40,796 nt of DNA from contig JAVCCZ010000071.1 of assembly GCA_030765265.1 (NCBI GenBank), positions 1 through 40,796 on the forward strand, read 5' to 3'. The DNA comes from Candidatus Erginobacter occultus (GTDB lineage Bacteria; Auribacterota; Erginobacteria; Erginobacterales; Erginobacteraceae). The stretch's first letter is position 1. The number at the start of each line of letters is the position of its first letter. Shown one piece after another: positions 26,747 through 38,149 of the stretch. The translations under genes and the position numbers were made by a program. Under the pieces are notes generated by a model, which searched no databases, was not told the origin of the DNA, and saw nothing but the letters and a program-made list of their open reading frames with translations.

Positions 26747-28006
26747 ATGAAGACGTCCCCCACCACTTTTGCCATCCTCACCCTGGGCTGCAAGGTCAAC
26801 CAGTACGAAAGCCAGCTGCTGAGAGAGCGGATGTCGCGCTCCGGCTGTCGGGAGGACCGGGCCGACCCGGGATTGCTGATCATCAATACCTGCGCGGTGA
26901 CCGCCCGGGCGGAGGCCAAGGCGCGAAAGCTGATCCGGCGGAAGCTCGCCGAGTTTCCCCGTGCCGAAATCGTGATCGTCGGCTGCGGGCGGCGCTATTC
27001 CCGCCTCCTCGGCCGCGACCTGGAGAACCTCGTTCCTCCGCCCCGCCGGGGCCGGTTTCCCTTCTCCCCGGACGGGGAAGGTCTCCGGGCGACCACCTTC
27101 GCCGCCGGGCGCAGCCGTCCCCTGGTCAAGGTCCAGGACGGCTGTGACGCGTTCTGTGCCTACTGCGTGATCCCCCTGGTCCGGGGCCGCCCGTCCAGTC
27201 GGCCGGCCGCCGGGGTGCTCGCCGAGATAGCGGGCCTGGTAAAAGCCGGTTACCGGGAGATCGTCCTGACCGGGATCAACCTCGGTCTCTACCGCGACCG
27301 GGACCTCGACCTGGCCGGTCTGGTGGAGAGGGCCTGCCGCCTTCCGGGCGATTTTCGCCTCCGCCTGAGTTCGGTGGAACCGGAGGAGAAGACCGCCGCC
27401 CTGGGCCGGTTGATCGCTTCGGAGCGCCGTCTCTGCCCTCATCTCCATCTCCCTCTCCAGAGCGGCTCCGACCGGGTGCTGGAGCTGATGAACCGGGGCT
27501 ATACGATCGGGGGGTACCGCGAGCTGGCCGCCAGCCTGAGGAGCGATTGCCCCGATCTCGCCCTCTCCACCGACTGCCTGGTCGGTTTCCCCGGCGAGAG
27601 CGAGGCTGATTTTCAGCTGACCTGCCGGGCGGTGGAGGAACTGGGCTTCAGCCGGGTTCATATCTTTCCCTACAGTTCCCGTCCCCTGACCGAGGCTTCA
27701 CAAACGCCCGCTCCCCCCCGGGAAACGGTTAAGGCCCGGGCGGCGATTCTGGGAAAAGCCGCTCTCCGGGCGGCCGACCGCTACCGGGAGGGGTTCCGGG
27801 GCGAGACGGTTGAGGTGCTGGTCGAGTCCCTCTCCGGGGCAGGGGAGGGGAGCGGACTGGAGAGGCATTACCTCCGGACGGTCATCCGGGGCCCGGGGCT
27901 GAAACCGGGGGGGATTTTCCGGGGCCGGGTATCCGGGATTGAGCAGGGGGAACTTCGGGCCGAGCTGATCGGGAAACCGGTTCCTTCTCCCCCCGCCGCC
28001 GATTGA
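26747..28006 (+). CDS. mtaB: MtaB-type tRNA methylthiotransferase (radical SAM)
   Basis: TLGCKVNQYESQLLRERM, IINTCAVTARAEAKARKLIRR, VKVQDGCDAFCAYCVIPLVRGRPSSR, PLQSGSDRVLELMNRGY, GFPGESEADF. Confidence 0.93.
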   Translation: MKTSPTTFAILTLGCKVNQYESQLLRERMSRSGCREDRADPGLLIINTCAVTARAEAKARKLIRRKLAEFPRAEIVIVGCGRRYSRLLGRDLENLVPPPRRGRFPFSPDGEGLRATTFAAGRSRPLVKVQDGCDAFCAYCVIPLVRGRPSSRPAAGVLAEIAGLVKAGYREIVLTGINLGLYRDRDLDLAGLVERACRLPGDFRLRLSSVEPEEKTAALGRLIASERRLCPHLHLPLQSGSDRVLELMNRGYTIGGYRELAASLRSDCPDLALSTDCLVGFPGESEADFQLTCRAVEELGFSRVHIFPYSSRPLTEASQTPAPPRETVKARAAILGKAALRAADRYREGFRGETVEVLVESLSGAGEGSGLERHYLRTVIRGPGLKPGGIFRGRVSGIEQGELRAELIGKPVPSPPAAD

Positions 28007-28107
28007 CATTAATCCAGTTCTATGTTAATAAATAACAATTGCCGGCTGTCTATCCGCCGCGGGCGCGGCCGCCCGGGACGGCCGCCGGCCGGGCAAAGAT
28101 CATCGAT

Positions 28108-29879
28108 ATGGCTCCTCTCTTTTCTCCAGACCAGGTCGATCTCGTCAATTCGTCCAACGATATTGTCGAGGTCGTCTCCCAGTACCTGCCCCTGAAGCGC
28201 TCCGGCCGGAACTTCAAGGCCCTCTGTCCCTTCCATAGCGAGAAGACCCCATCCTTCACCGTCAGCCCGGATAAGCAGATCTTTCATTGTTTCGGCTGCG
28301 GGGCCGGGGGCGATGTCTTTTCCTTCGTGATGCGCAAGGAGAATATGACCTTCCCGGAGGCGGTCCGTTACCTGGCCCGGCGGGCCAATGTTCAGCTCCC
28401 CGAAGCCGACCCCCGGGCCGCTTCCCGAAGGGAGAAGCTCTTCGAACTGCACCGGCTGGCCGCCGATTATTTTCACTGGGGCCTGACCCGCTCCCGGGCC
28501 GGCGAGCGGGCCCGGGAGTATCTGAATCGGAGGGAGATCACGAAGGACTCGATCAAGACCTTCGAGATCGGCTACGCCCAGCCGGGTTGGGAGAGCTTGC
28601 TCAACCGGGCCCGGAAGAAGGGTTATCCCGAGGAGCTGCTGGTCGAGGCCGGGCTGGTGATCAAGCGGGAGAAGGGAGGAGGCTGTTACGACCGTTTCCG
28701 CGACCGGCTGATCGTCCCGGTCCGCGACGGCCGGGGGCGGACGATCGCCTTCGGCGGCCGGGTCCTCGACGACTCGCTCCCCAAGTACATCAATTCCCCG
28801 GAGACCCCGCTCTTCCGGAAGGGGGGGATTCTCTTCGGTATCGACCGGGCCCGGGTCCGGATCGGGGAAGCCGGGGAGGCGATCATCGGCGAGGGCTACT
28901 TCGACGTCATCCGGGCCCACCAGGAAGGGGTGGAGAATATGGTCTGTTCCCAGGGGACCGCCTTCACCGAGATCCAGGCCCAGGTCTTAAAGCGCTATAC
29001 CGACAAGGTGGTGGTCGCCTTCGACGCCGACCAGGCGGGGACGGCGGCCGCCCTCCGGGGACTGGCGGTATTTCTGGAGAAAAATTTCGAGGTTCGAATT
29101 ATTGTTCTTCCCCCCGGGGAAGACCCGGACAGCTTTATCCGGAAACACTCGGGTCCGGCTTTCGAGAAACTGGCCCAGGAGAGCCGACCCCTGCTCGACT
29201 TCAAGCTGGACTGGCTCTGTAAGCAGTATGACATTGCCGCCGATCGCGGACGGATGTCGGTGGCCCGCCAGATGCTGGAGAGTATCTCCCTGATCGAAAA
29301 CGCCGTTCTCCGGGAAACCTACCTGAGGAAACTGGCCGGGCGACTCGGGGTCTCTCCGGAAGCGGTCCAGGAAGAGTTTGGGAAGCGCAAACCGCCGGCC
29401 CCCCCGTCCCGGACACCGGCGGCCGTCCCGGAGGGAAAAATTGACAAATATCAGCTCCGCCTCTTGAAATACTTGATGGGAAATGATACCTTTTTCCGAA
29501 GAGTGGAAGAAGAACTGTACCCGGACGTTTTCTCCCCGCCGCTGCAACCGGTAGTTACCCTGATGCTCGAGTTGATCCGCCAGGGGCAGGTCCCGCTCTC
29601 GAAGACCCTGGTCGGGGCGCTTCGGGATCGCCGGGCGCAGGAGATGGTGTCGGGTTGGCTGCTGGATTCGGACGGGTCCGGTCCGGAGGTCGGCGAGGCG
29701 GTCCAGTTGATCATCAACCTGGCCCGGAAGCGGGTTCGTTCCGAACTGCTCCGGGCCCGCCGGGAACTGGCCGCGCGGGAAGGATTGGAAGAGGACAGAG
29801 CTTTGATCCTCCGCCGTTGCGCGGCCCTGCAGAAGGAATTACAGTCGTTACCCTCCCGGATCCGGGAGAAAGCCGGTTT

Positions 29880-29883
<4 letters not shown>
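28108..29883 (+). CDS. dnaG: DNA primase DnaG
   Basis: [34 protein letters not shown] zinc finger, [61 protein letters not shown] toprim. ATG at 28108 preferred over 28039. Confidence 0.96.
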
Positions 29884-31541
<1,658 letters not shown>

Positions 31542-31548
31542 TCCCCCG

Positions 31549-31700
31549 CAGTTTGTCATTGCGAGGAGCGGATCTAACCCCCGGCAGTTTGTCATTGCGA
31601 GGAGCGGATCTAACCCCCGGCAGTTTGTCATTGCGAGGAGCGGATCTAACCCCCGGCAGTTTGTCATTGCGAGGAGCGGAGCGACGAAGCAATCTCTATC
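31549..31700. repeat. 36-bp perfect tandem array (4 units, last diverging into a full palindrome half-arm)
   Basis: Units start at 31549, 31585, 31621, 31657: CAGTTTGTCATTGCGAGGAGCGGATCTAACCCCCGG; last unit continues GCGGAGCGACGAAGCAATCTC. Confidence 0.92.
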
Positions 31701-31762
31701 GCCCGGGCTGACAATATTGTTTTTCGTGAATAATCCGGGTTAGTGATTAGACGACCGAGTTT

Positions 31763-32002
31763 TTACAGGAGGTTGTTTCGATGAACTTTCCTGGTGATGC
31801 TCTGTCCTCCGGCTTCGGAATATTTGTCGAAGAAAAGCTTGTGGAGGGCTGTCCCGCCGCGGAAGATCAGGCTTTCGGAGAGCAGGGGGTCGTTGAATAT
31901 CTCCACCAACATCCGGCTGAGGATCAGGTCCTGCTCAACCATTGACCAGGTCCCCCAGGGGGCCCGGTCGTACCACTCCCTGACATACGATTCCGGGATC
32001 AT
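31763..32002 (-). pseudogene. Truncated AbiEii-type nucleotidyltransferase toxin (N-terminal fragment)
   Basis: MIPESYVREWYDRAPWGTWSMVEQDLILSRMLVEIFNDPLLSESLIFRGGTALHKLFFDKYSE resembles AbiEii N-termini; homology stops just where the catalytic 'YSEDIDL' would be. Confidence 0.7.
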
Positions 32003-32266
32003 CTCTCGATATCCGGTTGAATCTCCGTATTGACGACTATCTTCCAGCGCCGGTCCTTTTCTCCGTCATCGGCCAATCGGCTATCCAGGGGGCGCCATAA
32101 CAGCTTCTTTTTTTGCAGGGCCAGGTGCAGCAACCCGGTCTTCTCCCCCCAGTCGGCCCGATCAAGAAGCCACCCGACCCGCTGAAAGACCGGGAGCATA
32201 CCGCCCCCATCGACCAAGGCGGGCAGTTTCTCCTCTGAGATGGCCTCGCCGAGTTCGACCAGGACC
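31999..32266 (-). pseudogene. AbiEi-like antitoxin C-terminal fragment
   Basis: SEEKLPALVDGGGMLPVFQRVGWLLDRADWGEKTGLLHLALQKKKLLWRPLDSRLADDGEKDRRWKIVVNTEIQPDIER; ATGA overlap with the downstream toxin fragment. N-terminal half missing or replaced. Confidence 0.55.
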
Positions 32267-32368
32267 GTGGGAGGCGTAGGTGTGGCGGAGCATATGGACG
32301 GTGACGTTCTTCCTGATCCCGGACTTCCTGACAATTCTCTTGCCGCGGACAGAGAAATCCGTATAGTT
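32267..32368 (-). pseudogene. Tyrosine recombinase (integrase) fragment
   Basis: In one frame NYTDFSVRGKRIVRKSGIRKNVTVHMLRHTYASH, then a frameshift to LVELGEAI; matches the integrase box-II pattern 'GI.K.VT.H.LRHT.A.HL.E.G'. Confidence 0.6.
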
Positions 32369-32551
32369 AATGACGGACGTATTGTTTCCTGATAGTCAGA
32401 GCTGATTCTCCGGGCTCTCGATTGAATTGGAAAAGTTTCCGGAGGCATTGGCAGGGGCAGGGGGTGGCCGGGGTTAAAATTTGAATTGGAACATTCCATC
32501 GGGTGTGGAGCACAGCGTCTTCCCCGATGCCACCTTTTTTCGCAGAAAAAA

Positions 32552-32625
32552 GGGCCCGTAGCTCAGCTGGTTAGAGCACCGGACTCATAATCCGATGGTC
32601 GTAGGTTCGAGTCCTACCGGGCCCA
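32552..32625 (+). tRNA. tRNA with CAU anticodon (elongator Met or Ile2)
   Basis: GGGCCCG TA GCTC...GAGC A CCGGA CTCATAA TCCGA TGGTC GTAGG TTCGAGT CCTAC CGGGCCC A; perfect acceptor and T stems; CCA not encoded. Confidence 0.95.
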
Positions 32626-32780
32626 TAAAACAATGCTGATCAACGATTCGACGTTGTTTATCAATCGGCTTTAAGTTGGGAGAGACGAGGCAGGACGAGA
32701 ACCGGGTGAGCTTGGGCTGAGGGGAGCGAAGCAAGCTCTCCCGGGCCCGGCCGGCGGTCATCAAACATAGCGGTTACGAT

Positions 32781-33149
32781 ATGAAGATATTCTACTGGCT
32801 GATCGTAATAATGAATATCACACTGCTGCTCCTGCTCTGGCTCTATATCTACAACCTCTACCTTCAGGATCATATCCCGGTTTACGACTATCCCTCCCAG
32901 GTCTTTCAGTCCGACACGGCGATCCCGGTCATCGTCCTGGGGGTGATCCTCAATACCGCGGCCATCGTGCTGCTGGTCCGGGACAGTCGGCGGCGCCGGG
33001 GCGAAGAGGAATCCCGCCGCCGGAATTTTCCTCCCCCCGACCGGCTCCGGGATATCGCCGAGCAGGACGAGATCAAGGACCTGGAAGATCACCTGGAGCA
33101 GGTCGTGGAGAGGCTGGAAGAATTGCGGAAACACCACGGGCGGGGATGA
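32781..33149 (+). CDS. Small two-TM protein with charged/coiled-coil C-terminus, unknown function
   Basis: MKIFYWLIVIMNITLLLLLWLYIYNLYLQ ... AIPVIVLGVILNTAAIVLLV then RRRRGEEESRRR...EQDEIKDLEDHLEQVVERLEELRK. Confidence 0.7.
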   Translation: MKIFYWLIVIMNITLLLLLWLYIYNLYLQDHIPVYDYPSQVFQSDTAIPVIVLGVILNTAAIVLLVRDSRRRRGEEESRRRNFPPPDRLRDIAEQDEIKDLEDHLEQVVERLEELRKHHGRG

Positions 33150-33204
33150 CCGTCCCGGCCTCGTTACCCGGCTTTTACCGCCCGTTTCCGGCGGTCAGTT
33201 CTCC

Positions 33205-35223
33205 GTGAAAGCCAACCAGTTCAGACTGATTTTCTTTGCCCTGGGACTTCTTGGCGCCCTGCCGCTCCCGGCCGCCGAGGAGAATTCCCCGATTTTTCTC
33301 GATCCCTTCCAGCGGGAGCGGATGCCCTGGCTGGAGGCCGCCGAGGCCGGAAACCGCCTCTGGGAGGAAGGCGACGAAGCGGGAGCGGTCCGGGAATGGG
33401 AGAAGGCGGTGGCCGAGGGGTTTACCGACGGGATCGCCTTTTTTTACCTCGGCCGACATTATCTCCTCCGGGAGGATTGGCCGAAAGCCATCCGTTATCT
33501 CCGTTCGGCCCGACCCCGGCTGGAAGGTTCCGGCGCGGAGGAAGGGATGATCCTGGCTGCCCGCGAGATGCTGGCCCTGGCCTACCTGCGGGAAGGCGAA
33601 TACTTCGAGTCTTATCTCCATTATCTCCAGGCCCAGAGGCTGGCCCCCGATTCTCCCTCGATCCATCTCGGCCTGGCCCAGCTCTACCTGCTCCAGGGAA
33701 AGTTCGATCAGGCCGAGAGCTCGGCCCGGCGGGTCCTGGAGATCTCCCCGGAAATCGGTCAGGCCGGGCGGATCCTGGCCCGGGTCGCGGAAAAGCGGGG
33801 TGACTACCCGGCGGCGGCGGAATATTACCGGATCTTTCTCGCGGATGAGCCTCAAGACTTAAACGCCCGGCTGGCCCGGGGCCTGATCCTTGCCGTTCAC
33901 CTTGGCCGGGACCGGGAAGCCGAGCGGGAATTGGGTCTGGTAATTGAAGGCGACCCCGACCGGGACCAGGCCCACGCGGTTCTGGGCGAGATCCGCCTGA
34001 GGCGGGGCGAGATCGAGGCCGCCGAAAAATCGGCCGAGCGGGCATTGAAGATCAACCCGGAAAATTACCGAGCCCTTACCCTGTTAGGCCGCCTCCGGCT
34101 CCAGGCGGGCGACCCGGCGGAGGCCGAAACCCTCTTCCGGAAAGCGCTCCGGGTCGAGCCGGAAGGCGCCCTGGCGCTTTACGGGCTGGGGGTGGTTTAT
34201 TTCGAGAGCCGGGACTACGAAAAAGCGGAGGTCCATTTCCGCCGGGCCCTGGGGCGGGTGGAAACTTTTCCGGAAGCCGCTCTCAACCGGGGTCTGGCCC
34301 TGGAAGCCCTGGGCCGCCGGGAGGAAGCTCTCGAGGTGCTCGGTAAACTGGTCGGCGATTACCCGGATTTCGCTCCCGGCCAGCTCGGGTGGGGCCGGGT
34401 CTATTACTATTCCGGGGATATCGACCGGGCCCTCCCCCTTTTTCGCAACGCCCTCGCCCTCGACCCCTCGGCCTGGGAACCGTATTTTTTCATCGGCAAG
34501 TGCCTCTGGGAAGCCGGAGCGAAGGCGGAGTCCCGGGAATATTTTCGCGCCGCCCGCGCCCGGGGAGGTGAGGCTCCCGCTCTTTTGACCGATCTGGCCC
34601 GGGTTTACGAGAATTCGGGGGAGTTTGACCGGGCGGAAGCGGTTCTGGAACAAGCCTTGGCCGCCGACGCCGCCTATATGCCGGCGCTCTTTGGGCTTGG
34701 CCGCTTGAGAGCTCTGAGGAATCAGACCACCGAGGCCGAGCGGCTCTACCGGCAGGCCCTGGTCATCCGGCCCGGGGAAGCGGTCTGGGAGTATGCCGGC
34801 GAAGAGCGGGAATTTCTTCTCCGGCTGATCTCCGGGGTGGAAGATCACCTCTCCGGCGGGTTGGACTATCAGAGCCTGCTGGTCCTGATCCGGAATCTTT
34901 CCCGGGAGCGGGAGATCCTGACCGGGCTGATCCCGGACCTGCGGGAGAAGGTTGCCTCCCACCCTCTGCGGCCGGAATATTCCCATCTTCTGGGCCTGGC
35001 CTACGAGGAGAAGGGCGAGGCGGAGAACGCGGAGAGGTACTTCCGGGGGGCCCTGCGGATCGACCCCGATTTCACCGCCGCCCATCTCAGCCTCGGCCGG
35101 CTCTATACCCGTCTCGGTCGGACCGCCGAAGCCCGGCGGCATCTCTCCGCCGTGCTCCTGCTGGCCCCGGATTCGTCGGTGGACCCGGAAGTCCGCGAGT
35201 TGCTGAAAGACCTTCCCCAATGA
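33205..35223 (+). CDS. Secreted TPR-repeat protein (GTG start)
   Basis: Signal peptide KANQFRLIFFALGLLGALPLPAAEE, then at least 12 TPR units. Confidence 0.87.
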   Translation: MKANQFRLIFFALGLLGALPLPAAEENSPIFLDPFQRERMPWLEAAEAGNRLWEEGDEAGAVREWEKAVAEGFTDGIAFFYLGRHYLLREDWPKAIRYLRSARPRLEGSGAEEGMILAAREMLALAYLREGEYFESYLHYLQAQRLAPDSPSIHLGLAQLYLLQGKFDQAESSARRVLEISPEIGQAGRILARVAEKRGDYPAAAEYYRIFLADEPQDLNARLARGLILAVHLGRDREAERELGLVIEGDPDRDQAHAVLGEIRLRRGEIEAAEKSAERALKINPENYRALTLLGRLRLQAGDPAEAETLFRKALRVEPEGALALYGLGVVYFESRDYEKAEVHFRRALGRVETFPEAALNRGLALEALGRREEALEVLGKLVGDYPDFAPGQLGWGRVYYYSGDIDRALPLFRNALALDPSAWEPYFFIGKCLWEAGAKAESREYFRAARARGGEAPALLTDLARVYENSGEFDRAEAVLEQALAADAAYMPALFGLGRLRALRNQTTEAERLYRQALVIRPGEAVWEYAGEEREFLLRLISGVEDHLSGGLDYQSLLVLIRNLSREREILTGLIPDLREKVASHPLRPEYSHLLGLAYEEKGEAENAERYFRGALRIDPDFTAAHLSLGRLYTRLGRTAEARRHLSAVLLLAPDSSVDPEVRELLKDLPQ

Positions 35224-35407
35224 CCCTTCCGGCCCGCCAATTTTTACTTTGCGAAAAGGCCCCGGTCGGTTAAATTGGAAGAGGCTGGGCGGCCTGTTCC
35301 GGCCGGGGGTTCCTCGATCGAGCAATTCCCCTGCCTGTCAGGACCATCGTACCCGGCGGAGAACGAGCGACCTTAATCGGAATCCATAAACATAAAGGAG
35401 GAAGAAA

Positions 35408-36748
35408 ATGAGTTCTGATTTAATCATCGGCAACGGCCTGGTGGCCACTCTCGGCGAAGAAAACCGCCTGATCGAATCCGGCGCGGTCCTGATCCGTGAC
35501 GGCAAGATCGAAGCGGTGGGAAAGGAAGAGGAGATCAAATCCCTGTCCCCGGAAGCCGAGTACATCGACGCTGACGGCGGGTTGATTATGCCCGGCTTCA
35601 TCAACGCCCACCATCACCTTTACAGCACCTTCGCCAAGGGGCTCTCCCCCCACGACCCGCCGCCCTATTCATTCGTCGAGATCCTGGAGCGGATGTGGTG
35701 GCCGCTGGATAAGGCGTTGGGCAAGGAGGATATCTATTACAGCGGACTGGTCCCCCTGATTGATTGCGTCAAGAAAGGCGCCACCACCATCATCGATCAC
35801 CACGAGAGCCAGGGGTACCAGATGGGCAGCCTCGAGCAGCTGGCCCGGGCGGCGAGAGAGATCGGGATCCGCTCCTCCTTCTGCCTGGGGATCTCCGACC
35901 GCTACGGCAAGGGCGAAGAGGGGATCGAGGAGAATATCCGCTTCGTCAGGGAGGTCCAATCCTCCCCGGACAGCGAGCGGGAGATGGTGACCGGGATGTT
36001 CGGTCTCCACGCCGCCTTCACCGTCAACGACGATACCCTCGACCGCGCGGTCTCCGCCGCCTCCGAGCTGGGGGTCGGTTTCCATTTCCACGCCGCCGAA
36101 GCCGCCTCCGACCAGGAAGCCAACCTGGAGAAGTACGGGCTGCGGGTCCTCGAACGGCTCCAAAAGAAGGGGGCGATGGGACCGAAGAGCCTGGCCATCC
36201 ACTGCGTTCATATCAACGAGAAGGAGATGGAGATCCTCAAGGAGACCGGTACCGCCGCCGTCCATAACCCGGAATCGAATATGAACAACGCGGTCGGCGT
36301 GGCCCCGATCCTGAAGATGATGGCGCTGGGGATCGAGGTCGGTTTGGGTACAGACGCGATGACCTCGAATATGTGCAAGGAGGTCCAGCTGGCCAATATC
36401 CTCCAGCACCTGGCCGAGATGGATCCCCGGGTCGCCTTCTGCGAGTCCTGCCAGCTCCTGCTGGAGAACAACCCCCGGATCGCTTCCCGGCTCTTCGGGT
36501 TGGAGGTCGGGGTCCTGAAGCCGGGCGCCGCCGGGGACGTGATCGTGGTTGACTACGCCCCGCCGACCCCGATCAACGAGGCCAACTTCCTCGGACATTT
36601 CCTCTTCGGGGTCTGCGAGTCCCCGGTCGACACCACCGTGGTCAACGGGAAAGTCCTGCTGAGAAAGAAGGAGCTGGTCGGGATCGACGAGGAGAGGATC
36701 GCCGCCCGCTCCCGGGAACTGGCCGCGGAGTTTCTCAAACGGTTCTAA
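35408..36748 (+). CDS. ssnA: SsnA-like aminohydrolase (amidohydrolase superfamily)
   Basis: GLIMPGFINAHHHLYSTFAKGL, VTGMFGLHAAFTVNDDTLD, GVGFHFHAAEA, SLAIHCVHINEKEMEIL, VGLGTDAMTSNMCKE; all expected metal ligands present. Confidence 0.87.
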   Translation: MSSDLIIGNGLVATLGEENRLIESGAVLIRDGKIEAVGKEEEIKSLSPEAEYIDADGGLIMPGFINAHHHLYSTFAKGLSPHDPPPYSFVEILERMWWPLDKALGKEDIYYSGLVPLIDCVKKGATTIIDHHESQGYQMGSLEQLARAAREIGIRSSFCLGISDRYGKGEEGIEENIRFVREVQSSPDSEREMVTGMFGLHAAFTVNDDTLDRAVSAASELGVGFHFHAAEAASDQEANLEKYGLRVLERLQKKGAMGPKSLAIHCVHINEKEMEILKETGTAAVHNPESNMNNAVGVAPILKMMALGIEVGLGTDAMTSNMCKEVQLANILQHLAEMDPRVAFCESCQLLLENNPRIASRLFGLEVGVLKPGAAGDVIVVDYAPPTPINEANFLGHFLFGVCESPVDTTVVNGKVLLRKKELVGIDEERIAARSRELAAEFLKRF

Positions 36749-36776
36749 TAAGACGGGATTATCGTCCCCCGCGTTC

Positions 36777-36904
36777 AGCCCCCGCAGGGGGCGAAACCAC
36801 ACGAGCCACGGGCGTCAGCCCGTGGGCAGCAGGTCTGCAAATAGTTCTCTCAAGCCCCCGCAGGGGGCGACACCGGACTTCGCGCGGGCGTAAGCCCGCG
36901 GACC
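36777..36904. repeat. Two copies of a roughly 52-bp double-hairpin element
   Basis: AGCCCCCGCAGGGGGCGA...CCACGGGCGTCAGCCCGTGG (36777-36830) and AAGCCCCCGCAGGGGGCGA...CGCGGGCGTAAGCCCGCG (36852-36904). Confidence 0.88.
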
Positions 36905-36929
36905 ATAAATATCCGCTCGGAGGCTAACT

Positions 36930-38135
36930 ATGATCCCGCAGGAAATTATCCAATCACTGTCCGTCTCCACCCCGAGCAAGATCGTTCTCCTGGTCCTCGA
37001 CGGGCTGGGGGACATCTCCACGGGGGAGGGGACCCCCCTGGAAGTCGCCGACTCCCCCAATCTCGACCGCCTGGCCGCCGAGGGGATTCTCGGCCGGACC
37101 GACCCCATCTCCCCCGGGATCACCCCCGGGTCCGGCCCCGCCCATATCTCCCTCTTCGGCTATGACCCGATCCGTTATCAGATCGGCCGCGGGGTCCTGG
37201 AGGCCACCGGGATCAATATGTCCCTCACCCCCTCCGATGTCTGTACCCGGGGCAACTTCGCCTCGATGGACGAAAAGAACCTGATCACCGACCGGCGGGC
37301 GGGGCGGATCCCGACCGAGGAGAACCGGCGGCTGATCGATCTTTTGAGCAAGGAGATCAAGGAGATCGACGGGGTGGAGGTGATCCTGGAGACGGTCAAG
37401 GAGCACCGTTTCGTCGCGGTCTTCCGCGGCGAAGGGATTGACGGCCGTCTGGCCGAGACCGACCCCCAGGCCCTGGGGGTCAAGAGCCTCGACCCCGCCC
37501 CCCTCGACCCGGCGGCCGAGTTCACCTCCTCGGTGGTGCGAAAGTTCATCGACCGGGCCAACCGGGTTCTCGCCGGCGAGCGCCCGGCCAACACATTTTT
37601 GCTCCGGGGCTTTTCCAAGCTCCCGGATATCCCCTCCCTGGAGGACCTCTACCGCCTGAAGCCGGCCGCCATCGCCGCCTACCCGATGTACCGGGGGCTG
37701 GCCGCCCTGGTCGGGATGGAGATCTTAAAGACCGGCGACTCGATCGCCGACGAGTTCGCCACCCTGGAGGAGAACTGGTCCCTGTTCGACTTCTTCTTCG
37801 TCCATATCAAGAAGACCGACAGCTACGGCGAAGACGGGAACTTCCCCAAGAAGGTGGAGATCATCGAGGAGACCGACCGGCTGATCCCGAGGCTGCTCGC
37901 GCTTAAGCCCGACGTGATCGCCGTCACCGGCGACCACTCCACCCCCGCAGTTCTCAAAGGCCACAGCTGGCACCCCAACCCGCTCCTGATCCGCGCCGCC
38001 ACCGTTCGCCGCGACGCCTGTTCGAGCTTCTCGGAAGCCGAGTGCCAGCGGGGCGGCCTGGGCCGACTACCGGCCCTCGAAGTGATGCCCCTGCTGCTGG
38101 CCCACGCGCTGAAACTGGAAAAATTCGGTGCCTGA
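36930..38135 (+). CDS. apgM: Cofactor-independent phosphoglycerate mutase (archaeal-type ApgM)
   Basis: SKIVLLVLDGLGDISTGEGTPLEVADSPNLDRLAAEGILG, ITPGSGPAHISLFGYDP, RGNFASMDEK, FVHIKKTDSYGEDGNFPKKVEIIEETD, VTGDHSTPAVLKGHSWHPNPLLI. Confidence 0.94.
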   Translation: MIPQEIIQSLSVSTPSKIVLLVLDGLGDISTGEGTPLEVADSPNLDRLAAEGILGRTDPISPGITPGSGPAHISLFGYDPIRYQIGRGVLEATGINMSLTPSDVCTRGNFASMDEKNLITDRRAGRIPTEENRRLIDLLSKEIKEIDGVEVILETVKEHRFVAVFRGEGIDGRLAETDPQALGVKSLDPAPLDPAAEFTSSVVRKFIDRANRVLAGERPANTFLLRGFSKLPDIPSLEDLYRLKPAAIAAYPMYRGLAALVGMEILKTGDSIADEFATLEENWSLFDFFFVHIKKTDSYGEDGNFPKKVEIIEETDRLIPRLLALKPDVIAVTGDHSTPAVLKGHSWHPNPLLIRAATVRRDACSSFSEAECQRGGLGRLPALEVMPLLLAHALKLEKFGA

Positions 38136-38149
38136 GCAATCCTAAAAGA

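Noticed and set aside
31549-31700. CRISPR array (36-bp repeat period)
   Set aside because: Units are directly contiguous with no variable spacers and derive from a palindromic dispersed repeat; no cas genes nearby.
34084-35325. 413-aa minus-strand ORF
   Set aside because: Antisense to the TPR protein; no domain signature.
36749-36929. Riboswitch upstream of apgM
   Set aside because: Structure is explained by two copies of a short double-hairpin repeat; no known aptamer core recognised.
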